The notes under the pieces were generated by a model. It searched no databases, had not been told where the DNA came from, and saw only the letters and a program-made list of their open reading frames with translations. This document shows positions 36,440 to 45,204 of a stretch of 50,406 bases of DNA, piece by piece. Made by a program: the position numbers and the translations under genes. The stretch is from Marinisporobacter sp. GTDB lineage: Bacteria; Bacillota; Clostridia; Peptostreptococcales; Thermotaleaceae. The stretch is taken from assembly GCA_025210395.1 (NCBI GenBank), contig JAOARV010000022.1, positions 1 through 50,406 on the forward strand, written 5' to 3'. Position 1 is the first letter of the stretch, and each line of letters opens with the position of its first letter.

Positions 36440-37921
36440 ATGAAAGAAAAAGATTTAGAACAATTATCCCAAGACAATGAAAAAAAAAATCTACACTCTC
36501 ATGAAGAAGGTGCCGGAACAAAAGCAAAAGGATTGTATTCTCATGCAGAAGGGATTAGAACAAAAGCAAGTAAAGATGGATCCCATGCAGAAGGAATCTT
36601 AGCTAAAGCAAAAGGAGCAGCAGGTCATGCAGAGGGGTTTAGTACAATTGCAATGGGAGAGGCATCTCATGCAGAAGGAGGTCATACAAAAGCAAATGGA
36701 GAGGCATCTCACTCAGAGGGGCAGCTTACCTTTTCAGTAGGAGTAGCATCTCATGCAGAAGGAAGTCAAACAGCAGCAAATAGAGAAGCATCTCATGCAG
36801 AAGGATATAAGACAATAGCAAATGGATATGGATCCCATGCAGAAGGAGGTCACACAACAGCAAATGGAGAAGCAGCTCACTCAGAAGGATATGAAACATT
36901 TGCACAGGGGTTTGCATCTCATGCTGAAGGTCTTGAAACAAGAACGAATGGAGATATTTCTCATGCAGAAGGATATAAGACAATAGCAGAAGGAATAAGC
37001 TCTCATGCAGAAGGAAGTAGTAGTATTGCTGATGGAAGATATGCTCATGCAGAAGGAATTCAAACAAAAGCAAAAGGATATGCATCTCATGCAGAAGGAG
37101 ACAGAACGATGGCGTATGGAAATAGTTCCCATGCCCAAGGTGTACTCACCACAGCAAGTGGATATGCATCCCATGCAGAAGGATTTAAAGTAGTAGCAAG
37201 TGGAATGAATTCACATGGAGAAGGAAAAGGTACAAACACGAATGAATTTGAAGGAGCACATATCATAGGAAAATATGGAGATGCAGATGCTTCATATTCA
37301 TGGTATTTAGCAAATGGAATTAGCAATGATACTAGAGGTATTGCTGCAAAAATCATAGGTAAGACAGCAGATATGTTTGTTGATGGAATAATTGGTACAT
37401 CATCTACAAATTACGCTGAAATGTTTGAAATGGTTGATGGGAATAGGATAGATATTGGGTACTTTGTTACTTTAGAAGGAAAGAAAATTAGAAAAGCAAA
37501 CAATGAGGATCAATATATATTAGGAGTTACATGTGCTAGTCAAGGTATTTTAGGTGCAAGCGGAGAGTTAAGATGGAAAAATAAATATCAAGTAGATGAA
37601 TGGGGAAGGGTTTTATATCATGATGTGGTAATATCATCAATAAAGGATGATGATGAAAGGGAAATTATTGCTGAACGTATTGAAAGTCAACCCATATTGA
37701 ACCCTGAATGGAATAGTATGGAAAAATATATTTCTCGATTAAAAAGAACTGAATGGATTGCTGTAGGGCTGTTAGGTCAAATGCTTATAAGAGATGATGG
37801 AACATGTAAAGTGAATGGATACTGTAAAGCGAACAAACAAGGCATTGCAACTATGTCAAAAAATGGATATCGCGTATTGGAAAGAACAGGAGCAAATCAA
37901 ATATTAATATTATTTAGATAA
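36440..37921 (+). CDS. SHAEG-repeat (YadA-head-like) protein with peptidase G2 self-cleavage domain
   Basis: This 493-residue protein is probably surface-exposed. Residues about 19-264 are some 18 copies of a 14-residue repeat, consensus ASHAEGxxTxAxGx, forming a YadA-head-like left-handed trimeric beta-roll. The C-terminal 220 residues (AEMFEMVDGNRIDIGYFVTLEG, YILGVTCASQGILG, EWIAVGLLGQMLIRDDGTC) match the peptidase G2 domain. That domain is an intramolecular chaperone that cuts itself off after trimer folding in phage tail spikes and related proteins. There is no signal peptide or membrane anchor, so release might be by cell lysis, as for spores or phages. No phage gene is nearby. AAAGGAGG supports the start. 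It lies directly upstream of the acyl/glycan cluster. Confidence 0.85.
   Translation: MKEKDLEQLSQDNEKKNLHSHEEGAGTKAKGLYSHAEGIRTKASKDGSHAEGILAKAKGAAGHAEGFSTIAMGEASHAEGGHTKANGEASHSEGQLTFSVGVASHAEGSQTAANREASHAEGYKTIANGYGSHAEGGHTTANGEAAHSEGYETFAQGFASHAEGLETRTNGDISHAEGYKTIAEGISSHAEGSSSIADGRYAHAEGIQTKAKGYASHAEGDRTMAYGNSSHAQGVLTTASGYASHAEGFKVVASGMNSHGEGKGTNTNEFEGAHIIGKYGDADASYSWYLANGISNDTRGIAAKIIGKTADMFVDGIIGTSSTNYAEMFEMVDGNRIDIGYFVTLEGKKIRKANNEDQYILGVTCASQGILGASGELRWKNKYQVDEWGRVLYHDVVISSIKDDDEREIIAERIESQPILNPEWNSMEKYISRLKRTEWIAVGLLGQMLIRDDGTCKVNGYCKANKQGIATMSKNGYRVLERTGANQILILFR
36494..37232 (+). repeat. 42-bp tandem coding repeat array
   Basis: About 18 in-frame 42-bp units encode the 14-residue SHAEG repeats. 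Core DNA such as TCTCATGCAGAAGGA recurs almost unchanged (for example near 36747, 36789, 36915 and 36957), while the flanking codons vary. Such arrays can change length by recombination. Confidence 0.9.
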
Positions 37922-37988
37922 TAAAATTGAAATAATCATGAGTGATAGTAGTATAAAAATTCAAAGTGGTTTGTTCATTAAAGTTGTA

Positions 37989-38016
37989 ACATAATCAATA
38001 AGTATTTTCATATAAT
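37989..38016 (+). promoter_or_regulatory. Sigma-E-like promoter of the acyl-assembly operon
   Basis: ACATAAT (37989-37995), 13 bp, CATATAAT (38009-38016). This resembles the mother-cell sigma-E pattern (-35 near KCATATT, -10 CATACANT). Reading TATAAT as a sigma-A -10 would leave only TTGTAA with a 21-bp spacer, which is poor. The same arrangement occurs at 45205-45233. Confidence 0.5.
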
Positions 38017-38063
38017 TTATTGAAGAAAGATATTTAAGATAATAGTTTATGAGGAGTGTAATG

Positions 38064-38297
38064 ATGAGAAAAGAAGAATTTATTAAAAAGATAGGGGAAA
38101 GTTTATTTCTTGAAGGAGAGCATCTTGAACTAGATACGAAATTAGAAGATCTAGAGGGATGGGATTCAGTAGGAAGATTAGGGATTATTGCTTTATTTAA
38201 TGAAGAATTTGATAAAAAAATTGATCCTAAGAAATTAAAAGAATGTGAAAGTATAGCAGATATTGTACATTTTGCAAAAGATGAGTTGGAGGATTAG
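38064..38297 (+). CDS. Acyl carrier protein (first of two)
   Basis: This 77-residue acidic protein has the phosphopantetheine site EGWDSVGRLGIIALFNEEF; the attachment Ser follows the Asp at about residue 34. Helical pattern and length match ACPs, but the motif is DSV rather than the usual DSL of primary-metabolism ACP, so it is a specialised carrier. ATG 38064, 8 nt after GAGGAG, is the favoured start (38061 is also possible). It leads the operon and is followed after 2 nt by the first ketoacyl synthase. Confidence 0.9.
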   Translation: MRKEEFIKKIGESLFLEGEHLELDTKLEDLEGWDSVGRLGIIALFNEEFDKKIDPKKLKECESIADIVHFAKDELED

Positions 38298-38299
38298 AA

Positions 38300-39358
38300 A
38301 TGCCTGTTTCTAAAACTCAAAATGCCAAAATTAAAGGTGTTTGCTGTGCTGTACCAAATAACCCTATATCTGTAAAGGAAATAGGAAAAACATTCTTAAA
38401 AGAGAGTGAAATAAACAAAATATCAAATATAGTGGGAGTTAGAACATTATATCATGCAAGACCTAATCAAACTGCAGCAGACTTATGTTATGCTGCTGCA
38501 GAAAAATTAATATGTGACTTAGGTTGGGACAAAAAATCAATTGATGGGATTATTTTTGTTACGCAAACACCAGATTATATTGCTCCTGCTACTTCATGTG
38601 TTCTTCAAGGAAGGCTGGGGTTATCAAAAAATTGTTTAGTGCTAGATATAAACTATGGTTGTTCAGGATTTATATATGGTCTTTTACTAGCTAGTCAACT
38701 GATTGATTTTGGAACATGCAAAAGGGTACTTGTATTAGTTGGAGATACATTAAGTAAAATAATTTCAAAAAAAGATAAAGGTGTATCCTTATTATTTGGA
38801 GATGGTGGAAGTGCTACAGCTATAGAATACTCAGAAGAATATAGCAAAGCTACATTTGCCGTGTATACTAACGGACAAGGCTCTAAAAATTTAATTGTGC
38901 CTGCTGGAGGATTTAGAAAACCTAAAAGCATGGACACGAAAATTATAAGTAGGGATGGAAGTGGGAGCTTAAGAACAGCGGAAGATGTTTATATGAACGG
39001 AGAAGAAATTTTTTCTTTTGTAATCAGTGAGATACCAAAAACTTTAAAATTTATTTTAGAAAATCATGGTTGGATCATGGAGGAGGTTAATAAAGTATTA
39101 TTACATCAAGCTAATAATTATATGCTAAAATATATTGCTAAAAAAGCTAAAATTCCTATAGCTAAGATCCCATTAAATATTAATAAATTTGGAAATACCT
39201 CGGGGGCAACTATTCCTCTTTTAATATGTGACCAATTAAAGGAGGAAAAAGAAGATCATCTGAAAGTAATTATGTCTGGATTTGGTGTTGGTTTATCATG
39301 GGGAGCAGCAGCACTAAATCTTGATCATATTCATTGTCCTGAAATACTATATGTATAA
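38300..39358 (+). CDS. 3-oxoacyl-ACP synthase III-like enzyme (copy 1)
   Basis: This 352-residue thiolase-fold condensing enzyme has the complete FabH-type triad: Cys at about 121 (INYGCSGFIYG), His in LLHQANNYML and Asn in KFGNTSGATIP. The C-terminal GFGVGLSWGAAAL is typical. KAS III enzymes usually join an acyl-CoA or acyl-ACP starter to malonyl-ACP. The tandem copy downstream shares long identical stretches around the His and Asn, so they arose by duplication. It is co-transcribed with the ACP 2 nt upstream. Confidence 0.92.
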   Translation: MPVSKTQNAKIKGVCCAVPNNPISVKEIGKTFLKESEINKISNIVGVRTLYHARPNQTAADLCYAAAEKLICDLGWDKKSIDGIIFVTQTPDYIAPATSCVLQGRLGLSKNCLVLDINYGCSGFIYGLLLASQLIDFGTCKRVLVLVGDTLSKIISKKDKGVSLLFGDGGSATAIEYSEEYSKATFAVYTNGQGSKNLIVPAGGFRKPKSMDTKIISRDGSGSLRTAEDVYMNGEEIFSFVISEIPKTLKFILENHGWIMEEVNKVLLHQANNYMLKYIAKKAKIPIAKIPLNINKFGNTSGATIPLLICDQLKEEKEDHLKVIMSGFGVGLSWGAAALNLDHIHCPEILYV

Positions 39359-39388
39359 AGTATGTAAAGAGGAAATGGAGGCATGCTT

Positions 39389-40450
39389 ATGCCCATATCA
39401 CGTGTATACAATGCTACAATAAAAGGAATATGTTGTGCGCTACCTAAGAATAATCAGCATATAGAACAATTAGGTAGTGCGTACTTTGAAACAGAATATA
39501 TAAAAAAAGTATCTCAAATTATTGGAATCAAAAGGTTATATCATGTAACACAGCATCAAACTACATCAGACTTATGTTATGCTGCTGCAGAAAAGCTGAT
39601 TTCAAAATTAGAATGGACAAGGAAAAGTATTGACGCTATTTTATTTGTTTCACAAACACCAGATTATATTACACCCTCTACAGGGTGTATTCTACAAAAC
39701 AGATTGGGATTATCTAAAGATTGCATTGCTTTAGATATAAATTTAGGATGCTCTGGATATATATATGGAATATGGTTAGCTAGTCAATTTATTTATAATA
39801 AAGCATGTAAAAGAGTACTTGTATTAGTAGGAGATACATTAAGTAAGTTGATTTCTGAAAAAGATAAGTCTACAGTATTGATATTTGGTGATGCAGGCTC
39901 TGCTACAGCTTTAGAATGTATAGATGGTCAAAATCCTTCTACATTTATTTTAAAATCTGATGGCTCCGGAGCAAATAATTTAATTGTACCTGCGGGTGGA
40001 TTTAGAAACCCTTATGATGAAAAAACAAAGAAGATGATAGAAGATGATGATGGAAATACTAGATCACAAGAACATATATATATGAATGGAATGGAAATAC
40101 TAGGTTTTGCTGTTCGAGAAGTTCCTAAAATATTGAAAGAGGTGATCAAGAGTCATGGGTGGCATATAGAGAATGTGGATCGGTTTTTACTGCATCAAGC
40201 TAATAATTATATGCTCAAATTTATTGCCCAAAAAACAAAAATTCCTATAGAAAAAATACCTTTAAATCTAGATAAGTTTGGAAATACCAGTGGGGCAACT
40301 ATTCCCTTATTAATATGTGATAAGTTAAAAGAAGATTTGAAAGAGAGAAGTATGAATGTGATTATGTCTGGATTTGGTGTAGGTTTATCATGGGGCGCAG
40401 CGGCTATGAATCTTTCTAATATCCATTGTTTAGAAATTATTTACGTTTGA
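39389..40450 (+). CDS. 3-oxoacyl-ACP synthase III-like enzyme (copy 2)
   Basis: This 353-residue paralogue of the preceding gene also has an intact triad: Cys in INLGCSGYIYG, His in LLHQANNYML and Asn in KFGNTSGATIP. The two copies differ most around the substrate tunnel (for example ILKSDGSGANN versus AVYTNGQGSKN). They may act on different chain lengths or form a heteromer. ATG 39389, 7 nt after GGAGG, matches the start of copy 1 (MP-S); ATG 39383 is too close to the ribosome site. Confidence 0.92.
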   Translation: MPISRVYNATIKGICCALPKNNQHIEQLGSAYFETEYIKKVSQIIGIKRLYHVTQHQTTSDLCYAAAEKLISKLEWTRKSIDAILFVSQTPDYITPSTGCILQNRLGLSKDCIALDINLGCSGYIYGIWLASQFIYNKACKRVLVLVGDTLSKLISEKDKSTVLIFGDAGSATALECIDGQNPSTFILKSDGSGANNLIVPAGGFRNPYDEKTKKMIEDDDGNTRSQEHIYMNGMEILGFAVREVPKILKEVIKSHGWHIENVDRFLLHQANNYMLKFIAQKTKIPIEKIPLNLDKFGNTSGATIPLLICDKLKEDLKERSMNVIMSGFGVGLSWGAAAMNLSNIHCLEIIYV

Positions 40451-40463
40451 TAGGAGGGATTTG

Positions 40464-41243
40464 ATGAAAAACCCTTTTCGTTTGGAAAATAAAATATTTT
40501 TAGTAACAGGGGCATCTTCGGGTATTGGGAAAGAAGTTGCCATAGCTATTACCAAACAAGGAGGAAAAGTGATAATAACTGGAAGAAATAAAGAAAGGCT
40601 TGGCGGCACATATAAACAGTTAGTGGATTATAAAAAAAATTATATGGATACGTATGATTTAGAAAATATTGATGGAATAGCTAATTGGATATTAAGTATT
40701 ATTCATAAAAATAATATTCGTCTCGATGGATTTGTTCATTGTGCAGGAATAAATATATTAAAGCCAACCATGATACTTAATAATAAGGAATTAGATAAAA
40801 GTATGAAAATCAATTTCTATTCAGGTATAGAATTATTAAGATGTTTAGGAAGGCCTAAAATTAGTAATAAGAACAGTTCATTTGTCTTTATATCCTCTGT
40901 GGGTGGTATTCTGGGTGAACTAGGTGCATTGGCATACTGCACAAGTAAAGCTGCATTAATTGTTGCTGTAAAAACAGCAGCTCTAGAATTGGCTAGATTC
41001 TCGTATCGAGTAAACTGTATTGCTCCTGGTATGATAGAGACACCCATGTTAAAACAATATAAAAATCTTTTATTGGAGGAACAAATAAGTGCATTACCGA
41101 AAAAAATACCACTAGGATTAGGGAATCCTAATGATGTTGCTAATGCAGCTGTTTTTTTACTTTCTGATGCTGCAAAGTGGATTACAGGAACTACTTTAGT
41201 TGTAGATGGAGGATACACTTGTGGTGGTAGACTTACAAATTAA
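40464..41243 (+). CDS. Short-chain dehydrogenase/reductase (FabG-like), first
   Basis: This 259-residue SDR has cofactor motif TGASSGIG, HCAGIN, catalytic Ser in FVFISSVGG and Tyr-Lys in YCTSK. It ends in the classical TLVVDGGYTCGG. It probably reduces a 3-ketoacyl thioester to 3-hydroxyacyl with NAD(P)H, given its place next to ketoacyl synthases and ACPs. A sugar or alcohol substrate is also possible. GGAGGG is 7 nt upstream of ATG 40464. Confidence 0.9.
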   Translation: MKNPFRLENKIFLVTGASSGIGKEVAIAITKQGGKVIITGRNKERLGGTYKQLVDYKKNYMDTYDLENIDGIANWILSIIHKNNIRLDGFVHCAGINILKPTMILNNKELDKSMKINFYSGIELLRCLGRPKISNKNSSFVFISSVGGILGELGALAYCTSKAALIVAVKTAALELARFSYRVNCIAPGMIETPMLKQYKNLLLEEQISALPKKIPLGLGNPNDVANAAVFLLSDAAKWITGTTLVVDGGYTCGGRLTN

Positions 41244-41272
41244 TCATAGTTCATTAAACTGGAGGGAGTAGT

Positions 41273-41575
41273 ATGAATAAGATCAATCCAAGTGAATTGA
41301 TGAATATTATAAAAGAAGTAGCAGATGAGTTTAATGAATCACAGGATTTTGAAAAAAAGATAACCGTTAAAGAAGATACAAAGTTATATGGTTCAGGTGG
41401 AATCTTGAGTTCAATTGAACTAGTAACTTTTATTATAGAGTTAGAATATAAACTAGAAGATGAATTTGGCATTTTGGGAGTTTTAACAAGTGAAAAAGCC
41501 ATGTCCCAGAAGAATAGCCCATTTCGGACAATTAAGACTCTTGTAGAGTATATTTGTTCATTGGAGGTAGAATAA
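41273..41575 (+). CDS. Acyl-carrier-protein-like domain protein (second)
   Basis: This 100-residue protein is longer than a normal ACP. The carrier motif reads GSGGILSSIELVTFIIELEYKLEDEFG, with the likely attachment Ser near residue 45 in LSS-IELV. The normal Asp before the Ser is replaced by Ser, so partner recognition must differ from ACP 1. GGAGGGAG supports the start. The stop shares a base with the next start (TAATG). It could carry a different acyl or aminoacyl group from ACP 1. Confidence 0.8.
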   Translation: MNKINPSELMNIIKEVADEFNESQDFEKKITVKEDTKLYGSGGILSSIELVTFIIELEYKLEDEFGILGVLTSEKAMSQKNSPFRTIKTLVEYICSLEVE

Positions 41576-42276
41576 TGGAACAGCAACAAGTAATGCTCAT
41601 AACAGGAACACGAAAAGGAATTGGAAAATTTTTAGTAAATTATTACATGAATAAAGGGTATAAGATTATCGGTTGTAGTAGAAGCGCGTTAGATGAAAAA
41701 ATTAATCATTATAAGCATTATATAGTAGATGTTACAGATGAAAAAGAAGTATCAAAAATGATTAAGGAAATCAAGCAGAAATATAAAAGATTAGATATTG
41801 TAGTAAATAATGCAGGAGTTGCAGCTATGAATCACTTTTTGCTAACACCAACAAAAACTGTTGAGCAAATAATGAATACAAATTTTATAGGAACATTTAA
41901 TATATGCAGAGAAGCTGGAAAATTAATGGCTATTCAAAAGTATGGAAGAATTGTAAATTTTACAACCGTTGCAGTGGCTCTTAATATAGAAGGAGAATCC
42001 ATTTATGCTGCATCTAAAAACGCTGTGGGGACCTTTACTAAAGTTATTGCAAAAGAGCTTGCTAAGTATAATATTACATGCAATGCAGTGGGACCTTCTC
42101 CAATAGATACAGATCTAATTCGATCAGTGCCAAAAGAGAAAATAGATAAATTAATAGAAAATATGTCTATTAAACGATTTGGTAAATTTGAGGATGTAGC
42201 AAATGTAATTGATTTTTTTATTAAAAAACAAAGTGACTATATAACCGGTCAGGTAATTTATCTAGGAGGAGTATAA
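41575..42276 (+). CDS. Short-chain dehydrogenase/reductase (FabG-like), second
   Basis: This 233-residue SDR has cofactor motif TGTRKGIGK (a variant of TGxxxGIG), VVNNAGVAAM and Tyr-Lys in YAASKNAV. It ends DYITGQVIYLGGV. It is short, lacking extra C-terminal sequence, and differs clearly from the first SDR. ATG 41575 overlaps the carrier-protein stop by one base, so coupling with that carrier protein is expected. Confidence 0.88.
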   Translation: MEQQQVMLITGTRKGIGKFLVNYYMNKGYKIIGCSRSALDEKINHYKHYIVDVTDEKEVSKMIKEIKQKYKRLDIVVNNAGVAAMNHFLLTPTKTVEQIMNTNFIGTFNICREAGKLMAIQKYGRIVNFTTVAVALNIEGESIYAASKNAVGTFTKVIAKELAKYNITCNAVGPSPIDTDLIRSVPKEKIDKLIENMSIKRFGKFEDVANVIDFFIKKQSDYITGQVIYLGGV

Positions 42277-42277
42277 A

Positions 42278-43648
42278 ATGGATTTACAATGGCTATTTGA
42301 TAAATTTGATCAATATCAAGGTAGAGAGGCTATCGTTTGGAAAAATAAAGTTTATACCTATGACTGGTTAATAAGTAAAATAAAAGAATGGAAGAAATTA
42401 ATCATAGAAAAAAATATTACTAAAGGACAGATTGTTACAGTTGAGGGAGATTATTCTCCTTCTATTAGTGCTTTATTCATCGCATTGATAGAAAATGATA
42501 ATATTATTGTACCACTTTCTTCTGCATCGGAAGAGAATAAAAGAGAATTTTTAGAAATAGCCAATGTATCTATTGGGATTAATTTTGATGAACAAGATAA
42601 TTGGAAAATAATAGATTATGGGTACAAAATAGAGAATGAGGTAATAAAACAATTAATAAATAAGAAAGACCCAGGTTTAGTATTATTTTCATCAGGTTCA
42701 ACAGGAAAAAGTAAAGGAGCCCTTCTTAATTTCAGAAAAATACTAAAAAAATATAAAAAAGAGCAAAAAACATTGAGAACATTAGTATTTTTATTAATAG
42801 ATCATATTGGGGGAATAAATACTTTATTTTATATTTTATCCAATGGAGGAACTATGATTGTTGAAGGTTCAAAAGATCCTTCAGATATTTGCAAAGCTAT
42901 TGAAAGATATAAAGTTGAGCTATTGCCTACTTCACCAACCTTCATAAACTTACTACTAATTTCAGAAGAATATAAAAAATATAATCTATCTTCATTAAAA
43001 TTGATAACCTATGGAACTGAACCTATGCAAAAATATACATTAGAAAATGCAAATGAGATATTTCAAAATGTGAAATTTAAGCAAACCTATGGCCTGTCAG
43101 AATTAGGGATTGTTGCAACAAAATCAGAAAACAATACCTCTTTATGGATGAAACTTGGAGGAGCGGGTTATCAGTACAAAATAAAAGACAATACTTTGTG
43201 GATCAAAGCAGAATCTGCAATGGAGGGGTATTTAAATGCACCTAGTCCATTTGATGAAGAAGGATGGTTCAATACACAAGATGTTGTATTACAAAAAGGA
43301 GACTATTTTAGAATTTTAGGAAGAGAATCGGAGATTATAAATGTTGGGGGGCAAAAGGTTTATCCTGCTGAGGTAGAAAGTGTTATTTTAGAAGTAGATA
43401 ATATACAAGATGTTATCGTTAGAGGAGAAAAAAATATAATTATGGGAAATATTGTATGTGCTAAGGTGAATTTAGTTGAACTAGAGCCTATTGCATCAGT
43501 TAAAAAGAAAATAAGAAAATATTGTAAAGAAAAATTAGAAGCATATAAAATTCCAGTAAAGATTGAGATTGATAACGATCATTTATATAATAAACGTTTC
43601 AAAAGAATGAGACGAAAAGGTATTAAAACGAACACAAATACTGAGTAG
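42278..43648 (+). CDS. AMP-forming acyl-CoA/acyl-ACP ligase (ANL family)
   Basis: This 456-residue adenylating enzyme is compact for the family. The phosphate loop is LFSSGSTGKSKGALL. The aromatic/acid motif is FKQTYGLSELG, the hinge region is WFNTQDVV and RILGRESEIINVGGQKVYPAEVE, and a basic C-terminus (NKRFKRMRRKG) probably holds the catalytic Lys. It should activate a free carboxylic acid as acyl-AMP and load it on CoA or one of the two carrier proteins. It starts 1 nt after the SDR stop, so it belongs to the same operon. Confidence 0.9.
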   Translation: MDLQWLFDKFDQYQGREAIVWKNKVYTYDWLISKIKEWKKLIIEKNITKGQIVTVEGDYSPSISALFIALIENDNIIVPLSSASEENKREFLEIANVSIGINFDEQDNWKIIDYGYKIENEVIKQLINKKDPGLVLFSSGSTGKSKGALLNFRKILKKYKKEQKTLRTLVFLLIDHIGGINTLFYILSNGGTMIVEGSKDPSDICKAIERYKVELLPTSPTFINLLLISEEYKKYNLSSLKLITYGTEPMQKYTLENANEIFQNVKFKQTYGLSELGIVATKSENNTSLWMKLGGAGYQYKIKDNTLWIKAESAMEGYLNAPSPFDEEGWFNTQDVVLQKGDYFRILGRESEIINVGGQKVYPAEVESVILEVDNIQDVIVRGEKNIIMGNIVCAKVNLVELEPIASVKKKIRKYCKEKLEAYKIPVKIEIDNDHLYNKRFKRMRRKGIKTNTNTE

Positions 43649-43658
43649 GGTGAAATTT

Positions 43659-44027
43659 ATGTTTATTGGGGTTGATATAATAGAAATTGAAAAAGTGAAA
43701 TTATTAATAAAAAAAGAACATTATATAGATAAAGTTTTTACAAAAGAAGAAATTGAATTAGTGAAAGGATATAGTGAGAGGAGAAGTGTTGAAAGCCTAG
43801 CAGGAAGATTTGCAGTGAAAGAAGCTGTAGTAAAAGCATTAGGAACAGGATTTGATCAAGGAATTTTACTTACGGATATTGAAACATTAAAAGATGAAAA
43901 GGGAAAGCCTGTTTTATTTTTATATAATAAAGCAAAAAAGAGAGCGCAGGAATTAAGCATATCAACATTATGTGTTTCAATATCACATTGTGAATTATAT
44001 GCTGTAGGAATGGTTGCTTTTTCGTAA
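43659..44027 (+). CDS. acpS: Holo-[acyl-carrier-protein] synthase (AcpS-type)
   Basis: AcpS attaches 4'-phosphopantetheine to carrier proteins. The 122-residue protein has the family start IGVDIIEIEKV, FTKEEIELV, and the metal/CoA motif ESLAGRFAVKEAVVKALG. It ends with SISHCELYAVG. ATG 43659 is favoured over GTG 43650. A dedicated AcpS inside the operon implies that its own carriers need loading in this setting, possibly at a special time or compartment. Confidence 0.93.
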   Translation: MFIGVDIIEIEKVKLLIKKEHYIDKVFTKEEIELVKGYSERRSVESLAGRFAVKEAVVKALGTGFDQGILLTDIETLKDEKGKPVLFLYNKAKKRAQELSISTLCVSISHCELYAVGMVAFS

Positions 44028-44070
44028 ATCCTTATAATAGATGATAACAATATGAAATGGGGGATATATT

Positions 44071-45042
44071 TTGGACCATATGTTCGCTTTTAATATACAA
44101 AGGTTAAATGAAAAAGAACAATATACGAATCAAACCTTTAAAAATATTATAATAAAAAAAGCTGCTAGAAATATAAATCCTAAAGATGAGGCAATTATGT
44201 TTTATACAAAATGGTCTGAAGAGTTAGAAGAAAAACTAATGAGTATAAGAGATAGCCTTATATTAGTACCTGAAAATACACATATAAAAAATAATCATAT
44301 TAAAGTAAATAATCAAATAGTATGTGTAGATAACCCAAGAAAAGAATATGCGGTCATATTAAAATATATACTTGATAAAAACAAAATGAAGAGAAAATAT
44401 AAGAAATTAGGAAATAATGTAGTAGTAGGAGAAAATGTAAGTATTGGTAAAAATACAGTGATAGAACCTTTTGTGTTTATTGATCATGATGTAAAGATGG
44501 GTGATGATTGTATTATAAAATCAGGAGCTCGTATAGCTAGCTATGTTAAAATCGGGAACAATACCATTATTAGACAGAATAGTGTTTTAGGTGGTCAAGG
44601 CTTTGGTGTTGAGCGAGAAATAGATGGGTCTTTAATAAAAATCCCACATGTGGGAGGATTGATAATTGGTGATAGTGTAGAAATAGGGGCTTTAAGCTCT
44701 ATTGCTTCAGGAACCATAGAGCCAACAATCATTGAGGATAATGTAATGATTGATGATAATGTTATGATAGCACATAATTGTAAAATAAAGAAAGGAACTG
44801 CAATTACTGGCTCTGTAGGAATAGGTGGAAGTGTAATCGTGGGCGAAAATTGTTTTGTTGGATCTAATGCAATATTAAAGGATCATATAACTGTAGGAAA
44901 AAATTGTATCATTGGTTTATGTGCAGCTGTTAAGAAATCTTTAAAAAGTAATAGTGTTGTTTTAGGAAATCCTGCAGATACACTTGAAAATATGTATTTA
45001 AAGAGAAAAGCATTAAAGAAAATAATAGATGAGCTTAAATGA
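44071..45042 (+). CDS. LpxD-like hexapeptide acyltransferase (copy 1)
   Basis: This 323-residue left-handed beta-helix protein related to UDP-3-O-acyl-glucosamine N-acyltransferase has an N-terminal domain of about 100 residues. About ten hexapeptide turns follow, including GNNVVVGENVSIGKNTVIEPF, SVLGGQGFGVER and VMIDDNVMIAHNCKI. The His in IAHN aligns with the catalytic His of LpxD. A helical end follows. LpxD moves 3-hydroxyacyl chains from ACP to a sugar amine; here the sugar acceptor is unknown. The start is TTG 44071, 8 nt after GGGGGA. It is the last gene before a terminator. Confidence 0.82.
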   Translation: MDHMFAFNIQRLNEKEQYTNQTFKNIIIKKAARNINPKDEAIMFYTKWSEELEEKLMSIRDSLILVPENTHIKNNHIKVNNQIVCVDNPRKEYAVILKYILDKNKMKRKYKKLGNNVVVGENVSIGKNTVIEPFVFIDHDVKMGDDCIIKSGARIASYVKIGNNTIIRQNSVLGGQGFGVEREIDGSLIKIPHVGGLIIGDSVEIGALSSIASGTIEPTIIEDNVMIDDNVMIAHNCKIKKGTAITGSVGIGGSVIVGENCFVGSNAILKDHITVGKNCIIGLCAAVKKSLKSNSVVLGNPADTLENMYLKRKALKKIIDELK

Positions 45043-45075
45043 AATCGGTTATTAAATATTTATGCAAGTAGAAAG

Positions 45076-45118
45076 AGTATCTTTTACAATAAAAATTAAG
45101 TAGAAGATGCTTTTCTTA
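45076..45118 (+). terminator. Terminator of the acyl-assembly operon
   Basis: AGTATCTTTTAC (45076-45087) pairs with GTAGAAGATGCT (45100-45111) over 12 positions including G-U pairs, followed by TTTCTTATT. Confidence 0.75.
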
Positions 45119-45204
45119 TTGTCTAGGAAAGTTAATTATTTTTTAGTCTATTTTGTTGTTATAGATAAAACAACTGAACTGATTAGTTTTGTGTTTGTTT
45201 TTGA

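Noticed and set aside
36726..37174. Long minus-strand ORFs in the repeat region
   Set aside because: They are by-products of the biased repeat DNA: Leu/His-rich text, no ribosome sites, opposite a clear coding gene.
36494..37232. CRISPR-like regular repeats
   Set aside because: The 42-bp units have no unique spacers, remain in one reading frame and encode SHAEG protein repeats; no cas gene is present.
36440..37921. Prophage tail fibre
   Set aside because: Peptidase G2 is common in phage fibres, but no tail, lysis, integrase or packaging gene lies within 10 kb on either side.
38011..38016. TATAAT as a vegetative sigma-A -10 for the acyl operon
   Set aside because: The only -35 candidate, TTGTAA at 37984, needs a 21-bp spacer; the sigma-E-like reading fits both copies better, though it is unproven.
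38064..44027. Duplicate housekeeping fatty-acid synthesis operon
   Set aside because: It lacks FabD, FabF, FabZ, FabI/FabK and acetyl-CoA carboxylase genes and contains an AMP-ligase and LpxD-like gene instead.
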